Source of the DNA: TMED69 sp964642505
GTDB taxonomy: Bacteria; Pseudomonadota; Gammaproteobacteria; Ga0077536
Assembly (NCBI GenBank): GCA_964642505.1
Contig: CAZXQY010000001.1
Coordinates: 5,697 to 69,696, forward strand
Reading direction: 5' to 3'
Length of the DNA: 64,000 bases
The position numbers and the translations under genes were made by a program. Under the pieces are notes generated by a model. The model was not told the DNA's origin. It saw nothing but the letters and a program-made list of their open reading frames with translations, and ran no database searches. Shown in pieces: positions 44,821 to 53,573 of this stretch (position 1 is the first letter of the stretch; every line of letters starts with the position of its first letter).

Positions 44821-46452
44821 ATGCCTATTGACTTGAAAATCGGACTAGCACAATTTGATTTTTGCGTCGGTGATATAAAGAGGAACTCTGGCAAGATTAT
44901 TGAAATAGCAAACCGCGCTAGGAGCAATTGCAAGTTAGATATAACGATCTTTCCGGAATTGGCATTGACTGGGTACCCTCCCGAAGATTTACTATTACGA
45001 CCCGAATTCCGCCGACTCGTCCAAGTAGAATTGGATAGAATTGTTTCAGAATCACGGGATAGTTGGTTAATCGTCGGCTATCCTGAATATGTAGATTCCT
45101 CTATTTACAACAGTTGCGCAGTAATTTACGACGGCGAGAAAATAGCCAACTATCGAAAAAGAGAGCTACCGAACTACGCTGTTTTTGACGAAAAAAGATA
45201 TTTCACTCCTGGTAAACTCCCTACGGTAGTGGACATTAAAGGAGTCAATGTAGGCTTAAGTATTTGCGAAGATATATGGGTGCCCCAAAACGCCCTCGAA
45301 ACTTCTGAAAAAGGGGCTGATATTATTTGCAATATAAACGCATCTCCCTACCACATTGGTAAACAGTCTGAAAGACTAGAGGCGGTTGCTATGGCAAGCC
45401 GCAAAGCAAAGATTCCCATATTGTACGTGAACCTTCTTGGCGGACAAGATGAATTAGTATTTGACGGAAATTCTTTCGGGATAGATAAGGAAGGAAGTTT
45501 AATTGCTCAAGCGCCTGCTTTCGAAGAGGCATTACACGTAATCGATATTAAAAAAAATAATAATTTCATCGACGCTCACTCTAGGATAACTGCAAGTCTT
45601 GGCGAAGAGGAACTAATCTACAAAGCCTTAATTCTTGGCATACGCGCCTACGTTCAAAAAAACCGGTTTGAAGGATGTGTGATTGGATTATCAGGAGGAA
45701 TCGACTCCGCGCTCACTCTGGCATTGGCCGTTGACGCTTTGGGTAGTGATAAAGTAACAGCTATATCGATGCCTTCCACATACACCGCAGTTATGAGCGT
45801 AGAAGATGCGCGCAAAGAAGCGAGCTTGTTAGGCTGCGAATTTCACATTTTACCTATCGAGAATACAGTTGCCGCTTTTTCTCAATCTCTAGCCGAAATC
45901 ATTCCCGATCTAGAGGCAGGAGTAACGAAGCAGAATCTGCAAGCCAGGACCCGGGGAGTTATGCTTATGGCGTGCTCTAATTCCGCGAAAACCATTGTAT
46001 TAGCTACCGGAAATAAAAGTGAAATGGCCGTAGGCTACGCCACCCTATATGGCGACATGGCAGGCGGCTTCGCCCCCTTAAAAGATATTCCTAAGACACT
46101 TGTTTATCGACTATCAAATTATCGAAACAAACAAAGCTACGTTATTCCTAGCCGGGTTATAGATAGACCTCCTACTGCGGAGCTAGCTCCTGACCAAAAA
46201 GACACTGACAACTTACCTCCGTACGAAACACTCGATCCCATACTGGAAAAATATATTGAACAGGACTTAACTCCCTTTGAAATTTCTCGCGAAGGCTTTG
46301 ATCTAGATACTATTTTGGAAGTAACGAAACTAGTTGATAAAAACGAATATAAAAGAAGACAATCTGCACCGGGTGTGCGTATTACCAAGCGAGCTTTCGG
46401 CAGAGATCGTAGATTTCCTATCACTTCGAGATATAGTGAGACGGAAAAATAA
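44821..46452 (+). CDS. nadE: Glutamine-dependent NAD+ synthetase
   Basis: A two-domain enzyme making NAD+ from deamido-NAD+. The N-terminal nitrilase-type glutaminase (1-250) has the Glu-Lys-Cys triad: FPELALTGYPPEDLL, KRELPNYAVFDEKRYF and LSICEDIW. The C-terminal synthetase has the PP-loop GLSGGIDSALTLALAVDALG, then ATGNKSEMAVGYATLYGDMA and a terminal KRRQSAPGVRITKRAFGRDR. 543 residues, so it uses glutamine rather than free ammonia, unlike the single-domain E. coli enzyme. It follows sucD by 29 nt and ends 6 nt from the convergent bamD. Confidence 0.95.
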   Translation: MPIDLKIGLAQFDFCVGDIKRNSGKIIEIANRARSNCKLDITIFPELALTGYPPEDLLLRPEFRRLVQVELDRIVSESRDSWLIVGYPEYVDSSIYNSCAVIYDGEKIANYRKRELPNYAVFDEKRYFTPGKLPTVVDIKGVNVGLSICEDIWVPQNALETSEKGADIICNINASPYHIGKQSERLEAVAMASRKAKIPILYVNLLGGQDELVFDGNSFGIDKEGSLIAQAPAFEEALHVIDIKKNNNFIDAHSRITASLGEEELIYKALILGIRAYVQKNRFEGCVIGLSGGIDSALTLALAVDALGSDKVTAISMPSTYTAVMSVEDARKEASLLGCEFHILPIENTVAAFSQSLAEIIPDLEAGVTKQNLQARTRGVMLMACSNSAKTIVLATGNKSEMAVGYATLYGDMAGGFAPLKDIPKTLVYRLSNYRNKQSYVIPSRVIDRPPTAELAPDQKDTDNLPPYETLDPILEKYIEQDLTPFEISREGFDLDTILEVTKLVDKNEYKRRQSAPGVRITKRAFGRDRRFPITSRYSETEK

Positions 46453-46458
46453 AAAGTA

Positions 46459-47268
46459 CTAATCGCTAACTGTTACAACTTTCACGTCGCGCAGACCCGG
46501 ATGATCGGGATAATTAAGTTCAAGAACAGACAAGGCGTCTCGGGCAAGATCTTCCATCTCCAGAACTCGATAAGATTTTGCCAATATTACTAACGCATTC
46601 GGCATCGCCGGCGCCTGCTGGAATTTCTCCACTACGTAACGAGCCCTATTTGAAGCCGCGACAAACGCGCCCCTCCTCATATAATAGTTCGCTACATTAA
46701 CCTCATGCTGCGCAAGCATATTTCGCAGATAAACCATCCTTAGTCGAGCATCTTCAAAGTAGATACTATCAGAATAACGTTTCACAACTACATTGAAATC
46801 GTTAAACGAATCAAGGGAAGCACCGGGGTCTCGTTGCGATTCATCCTTTCTGAAGAATCTCTCGGTAATCCCCCACCCCCGCCCGAAATTGACAAGTCCC
46901 CTTAAATAATAGGCATACGCTACGTGCGAATGAGACGGATACAATTTAATGAACCGATCAATGACATCGATTGCTAGAGCTGGATCATCTGTTCTGAAAT
47001 AACAGTAAGCCAACTCTATTTGCGCCTGTTGAGTGTAATCGCCAAAAGGAAATCTATTTTGGAGTTTTTCATAATATTCTATCGCTCCAGTGCAAGACCC
47101 AGAATCTAGCCTATCTTTTGCCATTTTATAAAGACGTTCCTCAGGCCAATCCATTTCCTCCCTATCCCTCGACGCCTCGCTTTGAAAATAGCCACAGCCG
47201 CTTATATCTAGCAAAATTAGGAAAAGAGAAACTGAAGAGATAAAATTAAAAAACTTGTTTTTTTTCAT
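46459..47268 (-). CDS. bamD: Outer-membrane assembly lipoprotein BamD
   Basis: An essential TPR lipoprotein of the BAM complex, which inserts beta-barrel proteins in the outer membrane. Lipoprotein signal peptide MKKNKFFNFISSVSLFLILL ends at the lipobox DISGC. The TPR region contains WPEERLYKMAKDRLDSGSCT, YYEKLQNRFPFGDYTQQAQI and AYCYFRTDDPALAIDVIDRF, then IKLYPSHSHVAYAYYLRGL. I start at the ATG at 47268; an ATG three codons earlier is also possible. Divergent from rluD, the common gammaproteobacterial arrangement. Confidence 0.93.
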   Translation of the reverse strand: MKKNKFFNFISSVSLFLILLDISGCGYFQSEASRDREEMDWPEERLYKMAKDRLDSGSCTGAIEYYEKLQNRFPFGDYTQQAQIELAYCYFRTDDPALAIDVIDRFIKLYPSHSHVAYAYYLRGLVNFGRGWGITERFFRKDESQRDPGASLDSFNDFNVVVKRYSDSIYFEDARLRMVYLRNMLAQHEVNVANYYMRRGAFVAASNRARYVVEKFQQAPAMPNALVILAKSYRVLEMEDLARDALSVLELNYPDHPGLRDVKVVTVSD

Positions 47269-47359
47269 AAAAAGCATAACGTCTACATGTAGGTCCGTTG
47301 ATCCATAATTCGTTGAGACCGAATTACAATTATTGCTCTAATATACAACATATTGCTTA

Positions 47360-48322
47360 ATGAAAAATACGGTAGAAGAATATCATACCCTGAAAATCCC
47401 TCAGGATCAGAGTGGCAAGCGGCTAGATCAAGCACTTGCAGAGTCCCTGACGCAATATTCCCGTACTTCAATTAAGAAATGGATTGATGATGGCAAAAGC
47501 CGATTAAATGACACCGAAGCGAAGCCAAATTCCAAGGTTTTCGAAGGGGATATTGTAACTCTCGTCGCAGTAATGTATGGCGATGAGGAGATCGAGCCCC
47601 AAGAGGTCGAATTTAAGCTGGTTGATGTCTCGGCGACGCACATAATCCTTAACAAACCGGCCGGAGTGGTGGTGCACCCTGCTCCCGGCAATCGAGATAT
47701 GACACTAGTAAACGGTTTAATTTCAAAATTTCCGGAGCTCTCAATACTACCGCGAGCTGGCCTAATACACAGAATCGACAAAAATACTTCAGGATTACTT
47801 ATAGCAGCAAGAACCCCGGAATCATATCAAAATCTCGTTAAACAGATGGAACTGAGAAAGATCGCAAGAAGCTACCAAGCGATAGTAAATGGTGTCCTAA
47901 TATCCGGCGATACCGTAAACCAGCCCATCGCACGACACCGCACGCAAAGAACCAAAATGCAGGTAACCGAAAATGGAAAGAACGCCGTAACCCACTTCAA
48001 GGTAGCCGAAAAATTCAGACGACATACATTACTTCAAGTAGAACTAGAAACGGGAAGAACACACCAAATTCGGGCACATATGGCTTGGAAAGGACATCCC
48101 TTAGTCGGAGATAAAATTTATGGGTGGCGCCCAGTTACGGCTCGAAACCCCCATCATGGTTTGAAAACAATTATTGACTCATTTTCGAGACAAGCCTTGC
48201 ATGCTCAAAAATTAGTGTTCCTCGATCCCACTACCCAAAAACAGCTCGAATTTCAATCTGAGCCGCCGTCAGATTTTCAAAATTTACTTCATCACCTACG
48301 AATAGACCTTTCTCAATGCTAA
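47360..48322 (+). CDS. rluD: 23S rRNA pseudouridine(1911/1915/1917) synthase RluD
   Basis: A 320-residue RluA-family pseudouridine synthase acting on helix 69 of 23S rRNA. An N-terminal S4 RNA-binding domain (residues 18-80, RLDQALAESLTQYSRTSIKK) precedes the catalytic domain with LIHRIDKNTSGLLIAARTPE (Asp nucleophile) and ELETGRTHQIRAHMAWKGHP followed by LVGDKIYG. It overlaps pgeF by 7 nt; the rluD-pgeF-clpB order is conserved. Confidence 0.95.
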   Translation: MKNTVEEYHTLKIPQDQSGKRLDQALAESLTQYSRTSIKKWIDDGKSRLNDTEAKPNSKVFEGDIVTLVAVMYGDEEIEPQEVEFKLVDVSATHIILNKPAGVVVHPAPGNRDMTLVNGLISKFPELSILPRAGLIHRIDKNTSGLLIAARTPESYQNLVKQMELRKIARSYQAIVNGVLISGDTVNQPIARHRTQRTKMQVTENGKNAVTHFKVAEKFRRHTLLQVELETGRTHQIRAHMAWKGHPLVGDKIYGWRPVTARNPHHGLKTIIDSFSRQALHAQKLVFLDPTTQKQLEFQSEPPSDFQNLLHHLRIDLSQC

Positions 48323-49038
48323 ACGAAAAAAGAATATTGGAGTCTTCCACACCGATAATTTTACCGGAGTGGCCTGCTCAAACCCACATTCGAGCATTCT
48401 TCACAACTCGGGAAGGCGACCCTAGGGCTCATTCCACCGTCGGTGAATACCTGCACGATTTACCTAACGACGACCAGTTAAAGGATCCAGTATGGCTTCA
48501 TCAAACACATAGTGCGACTGTACATAGACTGACTTCAAAAATACAAGGATTGCAGGGAGATGGTCTGGTAACCAAAATACACGAAACCCCTTGTGCAATT
48601 AAGGTGGCAGATTGTGTGCCCGTACTCCTCAGCGACATAGGTGGCACAGAGGTGTCGGCCATTCATGCAGGATGGAGAGGACTGCTGTCAGGAATCATCA
48701 AAAATGGAGTAAAGGCCTTTGAATGCCACCCCTCTAAGCTCGTAGCTTGGATAGGGCCCTCTATTTCTAAAATCGCGTACTCCGTGGGTCCTGAAATTAA
48801 GGAGATGTTCCACACCAAAAACCCTCAATACCAGAAATTTTTCCAAAAAGTAGGAGAACAGATACATTTTGATATCAGAGAAGCCGTTAAAAATAACCTT
48901 TCAGAACTAGGAGTTGCCAAGATAGCCGAGTCCCCAAGATGTGTGTATCGCGAGAAAAATAGTTTCTACTCGTTTCGGAGAGAAAAAACTGCTAAAAGAA
49001 TGGCAGCCGTTATTTGGATAAGCCCGCAAGATTCCTAG
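48316..49038 (+). CDS. pgeF: Purine nucleoside phosphorylase/laccase-fold PgeF (YfiH)
   Basis: A 240-residue DUF152/YfiH protein. PgeF corrects misincorporated residues in peptidoglycan precursors, and related enzymes act on purine nucleosides. The conserved copper/zinc-type site residues are in VWLHQTHSATVH, IKVADCVPVLLSD and VSAIHAGWRGLLSGI, with VAWIGPSISKIAYSVGPEI and the C-terminal REKNSFYSFRREKTAKRMAA. It overlaps rluD by 7 nt, so it is cotranslated, and precedes clpB. Confidence 0.92.
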   Translation: MLNEKRILESSTPIILPEWPAQTHIRAFFTTREGDPRAHSTVGEYLHDLPNDDQLKDPVWLHQTHSATVHRLTSKIQGLQGDGLVTKIHETPCAIKVADCVPVLLSDIGGTEVSAIHAGWRGLLSGIIKNGVKAFECHPSKLVAWIGPSISKIAYSVGPEIKEMFHTKNPQYQKFFQKVGEQIHFDIREAVKNNLSELGVAKIAESPRCVYREKNSFYSFRREKTAKRMAAVIWISPQDS

Positions 49039-49064
49039 ATCTTAAGGCAAAATTCTACGCAGCC

Positions 49065-49092
49065 CTTGAAAATTTCCCGATAATGCCCATCT
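49065..49092 (+). promoter_or_regulatory. Heat-shock (sigma-32) promoter of clpB
   Basis: CTTGAAA at 49065-49071, a 14-nt spacer and CCCATCT at 49086-49092 match the RpoH consensus (CTTGAAA, 11-16 nt, CCCCATnT) almost completely. The element lies in the 85-nt gap between pgeF and clpB, about 30 nt before the clpB ATG. ClpB is a classical heat-shock chaperone, so site and gene agree. Confidence 0.8.
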
Positions 49093-49123
49093 TCTAATGT
49101 AAACGAAAAAAGAAATTACGAAA

Positions 49124-51733
49124 ATGGACAGTGACAAATTAACGATCAAATTCAAAGAGGCAATAGTAGCTGGTGAAACCTTAGCCAAAAAAAATGAAAA
49201 TCAATTCTTAGAACCAGTACACATCATGATTGCAATGTTGAATGCTGAGAACCGACCACTTCTTAACATCTTAGAAAAAGCAGGCTGTGAGACTAATTCC
49301 TTTAAAAAAGCCCTCCTACAAAAACTGAACCGACTACCGAAGGTTTCTGGTATAGAAAATGAAATACATGCTTCAAAGGAACTTTTAAAAATACTAGCAG
49401 AATGCGAAAAATTAATGGGGAAGCATGGAGACAACTTCATTCCGACTGAATTATTCCTTATCGGGGCAACCCGGGTACCAGGAGAACTATCTAGATTATT
49501 TGCTAACCAGAATATCGATGAAAAAAAACTCGATAGGGCTATCGAACAAGTAAATGGAGGTGACAAAGTGGTGGAGCCCGAAGATGAAGAAAAACGAATG
49601 GCTTTAGAGCGTTTTACAGTCGATCTAACTGAAATCGCGCGAAAGGGGAAAATCGATCCCATCATCGGACGTGATGAAGAGATCAGGCGGACTATGCAGG
49701 TGCTCCAAAGACGAACGAAAAATAATCCAGTATTAATCGGAGAACCCGGAGTAGGGAAGACCGCCATTGCGGAAGGTTTGGCTCAACGGATTGTAAATGG
49801 TGAAGTTCCGGAAACGTTAAAAAACAAACGGGTCTTATCGCTCGACCTGGCTTCGCTCGTTGCTGGCGCCAAATACCGAGGAGAATTTGAAGAAAGATTA
49901 AAAAGTGTACTAAAAGGCTTGGCGGATCACCTAGATGAAAGCATTCTCTTCGTAGACGAACTACATACCCTAGTAGGAGCCGGCAAGGCGGAAGGCTCTA
50001 TCGATGCTGGCAATATGTTAAAGCCAGCACTCGCCAGAGGGGAAATTCGCTGTATTGGAGCAACGACACTTGACGAATATAGAAAGCACGTCGAAAAAGA
50101 CTCGGCTTTAGAACGTCGTTTTCAAAAAGTTTTAGTATCCGAACCTTCTGTCGAAGCGACCATAGGCATACTCCGCGGAATAAAAGAAAGATATGCTGTC
50201 CACCATGGCGTAGATATAACTGACTCAGCTATCGTGAGCGCGTCACACTTGTCTGACCGTTATATAACTGAAAGAAAATTACCAGATAAAGCTATCGATC
50301 TAATAGACGAAGCGGCAAGTCGAATCAGTATAGAAATAGATTCAAAACCAGAACCCATGGATCGGCTTGAAAGAAAGGCTGTCCAATTAAAAATCGAGAT
50401 CGAAGCTCTAAAAAAAGAGCAAGACGAGATATCGAAAGAAAGACTATTAGACTTAGAGAACATGCTCTCTAATGTTGACACGGATTATAAAGAGTTAGAA
50501 ACAGTTTGGAAAAAAGAAAAAACGCTCCTAAATGAAACTAAGAAGATAAAAGAAGAGCTTGAAGAATCTCGCGGTCTACTAGAGAGCGCCCAAAGAGAAG
50601 GGAATCTCAATCTGATGTCGGAGTTACAATACGGCAGAATCCCGGAACTTGAAAAAAAACAAGCCTACGCTTCAAGACAGGAATCTTCATCAAATCGTTT
50701 ATTGAGAAGCAGGGTAGATTCGGAAGAAATAGCAGAAATCGTTTCTGCCTGGACCAATATACCGGTGACTAAAATGCTAGAAGGTGAGCGTCAAAAATTG
50801 AAGGACATGGAGAAAATCATTGGGCAGCAAGTCATCGGGCAAGAAAATGCTGTTAAAGTTATAGTTAATTCGATCAGACGTTCTAGAGCAGGCCTATCGG
50901 ATCCCTCTCGCCCTAATGGATCCTTTTTATTAATCGGCCCAACTGGGGTAGGTAAAACTGAACTATGCAAATCTCTAGCTGCCTTCCTTTTCGACTCCAA
51001 GAACGCGTTGGTCCGGATAGACATGTCTGAATATATGGAAAAGCACGCAGTCGCAAAGTTGGTTGGGGCTCCTCCCGGCTATATAGGTTACGAGGAAGGC
51101 GGCTTTTTGACTGAAGCAATAAGAAGAAAACCGTATTCAGTGGTGTTATTGGACGAGGTGGAAAAAGCACACCCGGATGTTTTCAATATTCTTTTGCAGG
51201 TACTAGACGACGGTCGGTTGACTGACAGTCAAGGACACACGGTCGATTTTCAAAACACAGTAATTGTCATGACCTCCAACCTAGGTACTGATTCTGAAGA
51301 ATATATTGAATCTCGAGATAGTGCTATATTAAAAAAATCTGTTGAATCATATTTTAAACCTGAATTTGTGAATCGGCTAGATGAAATAGTGCTGTTTAAA
51401 AGTTTGGGTTTAAAAGAAATTCAAAAGATTACCCGACTCCAACTAACTAGCCTGGACGACCGAGTCTCTGACAAAGGGTTAGGATTGACCGTCACCGACG
51501 AAGCTGCGAATTTTATCGCTAAAAACAGCTACGATCCAATGTATGGAGCCCGACCAGTTAAAAAATCTATAGAAAAACTGGTTGCTGTACCGCTAGCAGA
51601 GATGATTTTGGAAAACGATTTAAAGGAAAAAGGTCATTTAAAAGTAAATCTCGAGCACAATCAAATAAGCATTTCTTATTCCCATCCAATTGAAGAAAGA
51701 AAATTAGACCAAAAGAACAAGAAGAAATTTTAG
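49124..51733 (+). CDS. clpB: Disaggregase chaperone ClpB
   Basis: An 869-residue Hsp100 disaggregase working with DnaK. The N-terminal Clp-N domain spans 1-145. AAA-1 has Walker A IGEPGVGKTAIAEGLAQRI and Walker B ILFVDELHTLVGAG with pore loop GAKYRGEFEERLK. The coiled-coil M-domain (about 400-525) has its usual Lys/Glu-rich repeats. AAA-2 has Walker A LIGPTGVGKTELCKSLAAFL, pore loop GAPPGYIGYEEGG and Walker B VVLLDEVEKAHPDVF. Length matches ClpB rather than ClpA/C. A sigma-32 promoter lies directly upstream. Confidence 0.97.
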   Translation: MDSDKLTIKFKEAIVAGETLAKKNENQFLEPVHIMIAMLNAENRPLLNILEKAGCETNSFKKALLQKLNRLPKVSGIENEIHASKELLKILAECEKLMGKHGDNFIPTELFLIGATRVPGELSRLFANQNIDEKKLDRAIEQVNGGDKVVEPEDEEKRMALERFTVDLTEIARKGKIDPIIGRDEEIRRTMQVLQRRTKNNPVLIGEPGVGKTAIAEGLAQRIVNGEVPETLKNKRVLSLDLASLVAGAKYRGEFEERLKSVLKGLADHLDESILFVDELHTLVGAGKAEGSIDAGNMLKPALARGEIRCIGATTLDEYRKHVEKDSALERRFQKVLVSEPSVEATIGILRGIKERYAVHHGVDITDSAIVSASHLSDRYITERKLPDKAIDLIDEAASRISIEIDSKPEPMDRLERKAVQLKIEIEALKKEQDEISKERLLDLENMLSNVDTDYKELETVWKKEKTLLNETKKIKEELEESRGLLESAQREGNLNLMSELQYGRIPELEKKQAYASRQESSSNRLLRSRVDSEEIAEIVSAWTNIPVTKMLEGERQKLKDMEKIIGQQVIGQENAVKVIVNSIRRSRAGLSDPSRPNGSFLLIGPTGVGKTELCKSLAAFLFDSKNALVRIDMSEYMEKHAVAKLVGAPPGYIGYEEGGFLTEAIRRKPYSVVLLDEVEKAHPDVFNILLQVLDDGRLTDSQGHTVDFQNTVIVMTSNLGTDSEEYIESRDSAILKKSVESYFKPEFVNRLDEIVLFKSLGLKEIQKITRLQLTSLDDRVSDKGLGLTVTDEAANFIAKNSYDPMYGARPVKKSIEKLVAVPLAEMILENDLKEKGHLKVNLEHNQISISYSHPIEERKLDQKNKKKF

Positions 51734-51747
51734 AAGATATCGATTCG

Positions 51748-51763
51748 AAGGAGGATACCTATA
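51748..51763 (+). other. Orphan Shine-Dalgarno sequence without a standard start codon
   Basis: A perfect AAGGAGG at 51748-51754 lies in the 113-nt gap between clpB and pilB, about 92 nt before the pilB ATG. No ATG, GTG or TTG follows at a usable distance. The codon six bases on is ATA (51761), opening a frame of only 19 codons. It may be chance, a remnant, or part of an RNA structure. Confidence 0.3.
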
Positions 51764-51846
51764 TCGTTTAAAGGGAAATGTAGCTATTATTCCCAACTTA
51801 CTCTAACATTTAGTGATTAAGGTAATATATTAGAGTATAAACTAAT

Positions 51847-53568
51847 ATGGTCACAGCGACGAAAAAGACATCATTCGGCGGATTAGCAGGGAAGCTTGTC
51901 AGCTCAGATATCTTGAGTGAAGAAATAACCTCTGCAGCTATTGACGATGCTGAAAGTAAAAACCTACCTTTGGTTCGGTATCTAATCGAACAAAATTTAG
52001 TCCACGGTAATATCCTCGCTCAACTAATCTCGGAACAGTTCGGCCTACCTCTACTGGACCTGGATACTCTAGTAGTTCCTGTTGATGTGGTTCAGCTAAT
52101 CGGCATTTCCTTGATTGAAAAGAATACGGCACTACCCGTATATAAGCACGGAAAAAGAGTATACGTGGCAGTGGCCGATCCGACCAACCTACATGGCCTC
52201 GACGAAATTCAATTTAATTTAGGTGAAGGCTCTATTGAACCTGTTATAGTTGAATGGAAACAACTCTCTAAAGCGATAGAAAAAGTTGCACAAGATAGCG
52301 ATACCTCGTTCGATGATTTGGATGACTCCGAGTTGGATGATTTTGAGGATGTTGAAGTGGGAGAAGCTGAAGAAGAAACTGTCGACGATACTGATGTGGA
52401 CGACGCCCCCGTTGTCAAATTTGTAACGAAATGCTTATTAGACGCGATACGGAAAGGAGCATCTGATCTCCATTTTGAACCTTACGAAAAATCCTATCGA
52501 GTTCGATTTAGGATTGATGGCATGCTGGAAGAAATAGCAAAACCCCCGCAAAGCCTCGCAGCAAAAATTGCATCTCGAATAAAAGTTATGTCGAGACTAG
52601 ACGTATCTGAAAGACGAATACCCCAAGACGGAAGGATAAAACTGAAAATCTCCAAAAACAAAGGTATTGATTTGAGAGTCAGCACTTGTCCAACTATGTA
52701 TGGGGAAAAGGCTTGCTTAAGAATTCTTGATTCTGATGCTGCGAAATTAAATATTGATCAATTAGGATATGAGGATTTTCAGAAAGACCTATTCCTGAAG
52801 AACATTCAAAAACCTTACGGTATGTTTTTGGTAACCGGACCAACTGGCAGCGGCAAGACGGTTTCTCTTTACACCGGAATCAATATCCTAAACCAAAGTG
52901 ACGTTAATATTTCGACTGCTGAGGATCCCGTGGAAATCAACCTGCAAGGAGTCAATCAAGTTCAGGTCGACGAAAGGACTGGGATGACGTTCCCCAAAGC
53001 ACTCCGAGCTTTTCTCAGACAAGATCCCGACATAATTCTGGTGGGAGAGATTCGGGACTTTGAAACAGGCTCTATTGCTGTCAAGGCTGCTCAAACTGGC
53101 CACATGGTTATGTCGACCTTACATACGAATGACGGCCCACAAACCCTCACCCGCCTTCAAGATATGGGTATTCAGCCGTTCGCTGTAGCTACCACGATAA
53201 ATTTAATCACTGCGCAACGCTTGTGTCGGCGACTGCATCCGGATTACAAAATCGCCGAGGATTTGCCTAAAGAAGTCCTAGCTAAAGAAGGATTCCCACA
53301 AGAATGGTTGGAAGAAGACTTCAATATATTCAAGCCCGGCGAAGAAGCAGAAGACTGCCCCACCGGTTACAAGGGGCGAGCCGGAATATATCAAGTCATG
53401 CCAATTTCCGACTCGATTAGGAGACTTATAATTGAAGGCGCAAATGCGGTTCAAATCGCAGATCAGGCAAAATCTGATGGGGTATGGGATATCAGAATAT
53501 CTGGTTTAGCGAAGGTGCGATCTGGAATGACTAGTTTAGCTGAAGTCAACCGGGTAACTGTGGAGTAA
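51847..53568 (+). CDS. pilB: Type IV pilus assembly ATPase PilB
   Basis: A 573-residue secretion-type ATPase that powers pilus extension. The N-terminal MshEN domains (1-150) are followed by an acidic linker (about 155-190). The catalytic core has Walker A VTGPTGSGKTVSLYTGINIL, the Asp box STAEDPVEINLQGVNQVQVD, Walker B DIILVGEIRDFETG and the His box TGHMVMSTLHTND. Near the C-terminus, where PilB normally has two CxxC pairs, only LCRRLH and EDCPTGYKGRAGIY are seen. It heads pilB-pilC-pilD. Confidence 0.95.
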   Translation: MVTATKKTSFGGLAGKLVSSDILSEEITSAAIDDAESKNLPLVRYLIEQNLVHGNILAQLISEQFGLPLLDLDTLVVPVDVVQLIGISLIEKNTALPVYKHGKRVYVAVADPTNLHGLDEIQFNLGEGSIEPVIVEWKQLSKAIEKVAQDSDTSFDDLDDSELDDFEDVEVGEAEEETVDDTDVDDAPVVKFVTKCLLDAIRKGASDLHFEPYEKSYRVRFRIDGMLEEIAKPPQSLAAKIASRIKVMSRLDVSERRIPQDGRIKLKISKNKGIDLRVSTCPTMYGEKACLRILDSDAAKLNIDQLGYEDFQKDLFLKNIQKPYGMFLVTGPTGSGKTVSLYTGINILNQSDVNISTAEDPVEINLQGVNQVQVDERTGMTFPKALRAFLRQDPDIILVGEIRDFETGSIAVKAAQTGHMVMSTLHTNDGPQTLTRLQDMGIQPFAVATTINLITAQRLCRRLHPDYKIAEDLPKEVLAKEGFPQEWLEEDFNIFKPGEEAEDCPTGYKGRAGIYQVMPISDSIRRLIIEGANAVQIADQAKSDGVWDIRISGLAKVRSGMTSLAEVNRVTVE

Positions 53569-53573
53569 GTTCT

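Noticed and set aside
49201..49767. A 188-codon open frame antisense to clpB
   Set aside because: The opposite strand encodes well-conserved ClpB sequence. The antisense product has low-complexity composition and no recognisable domain.
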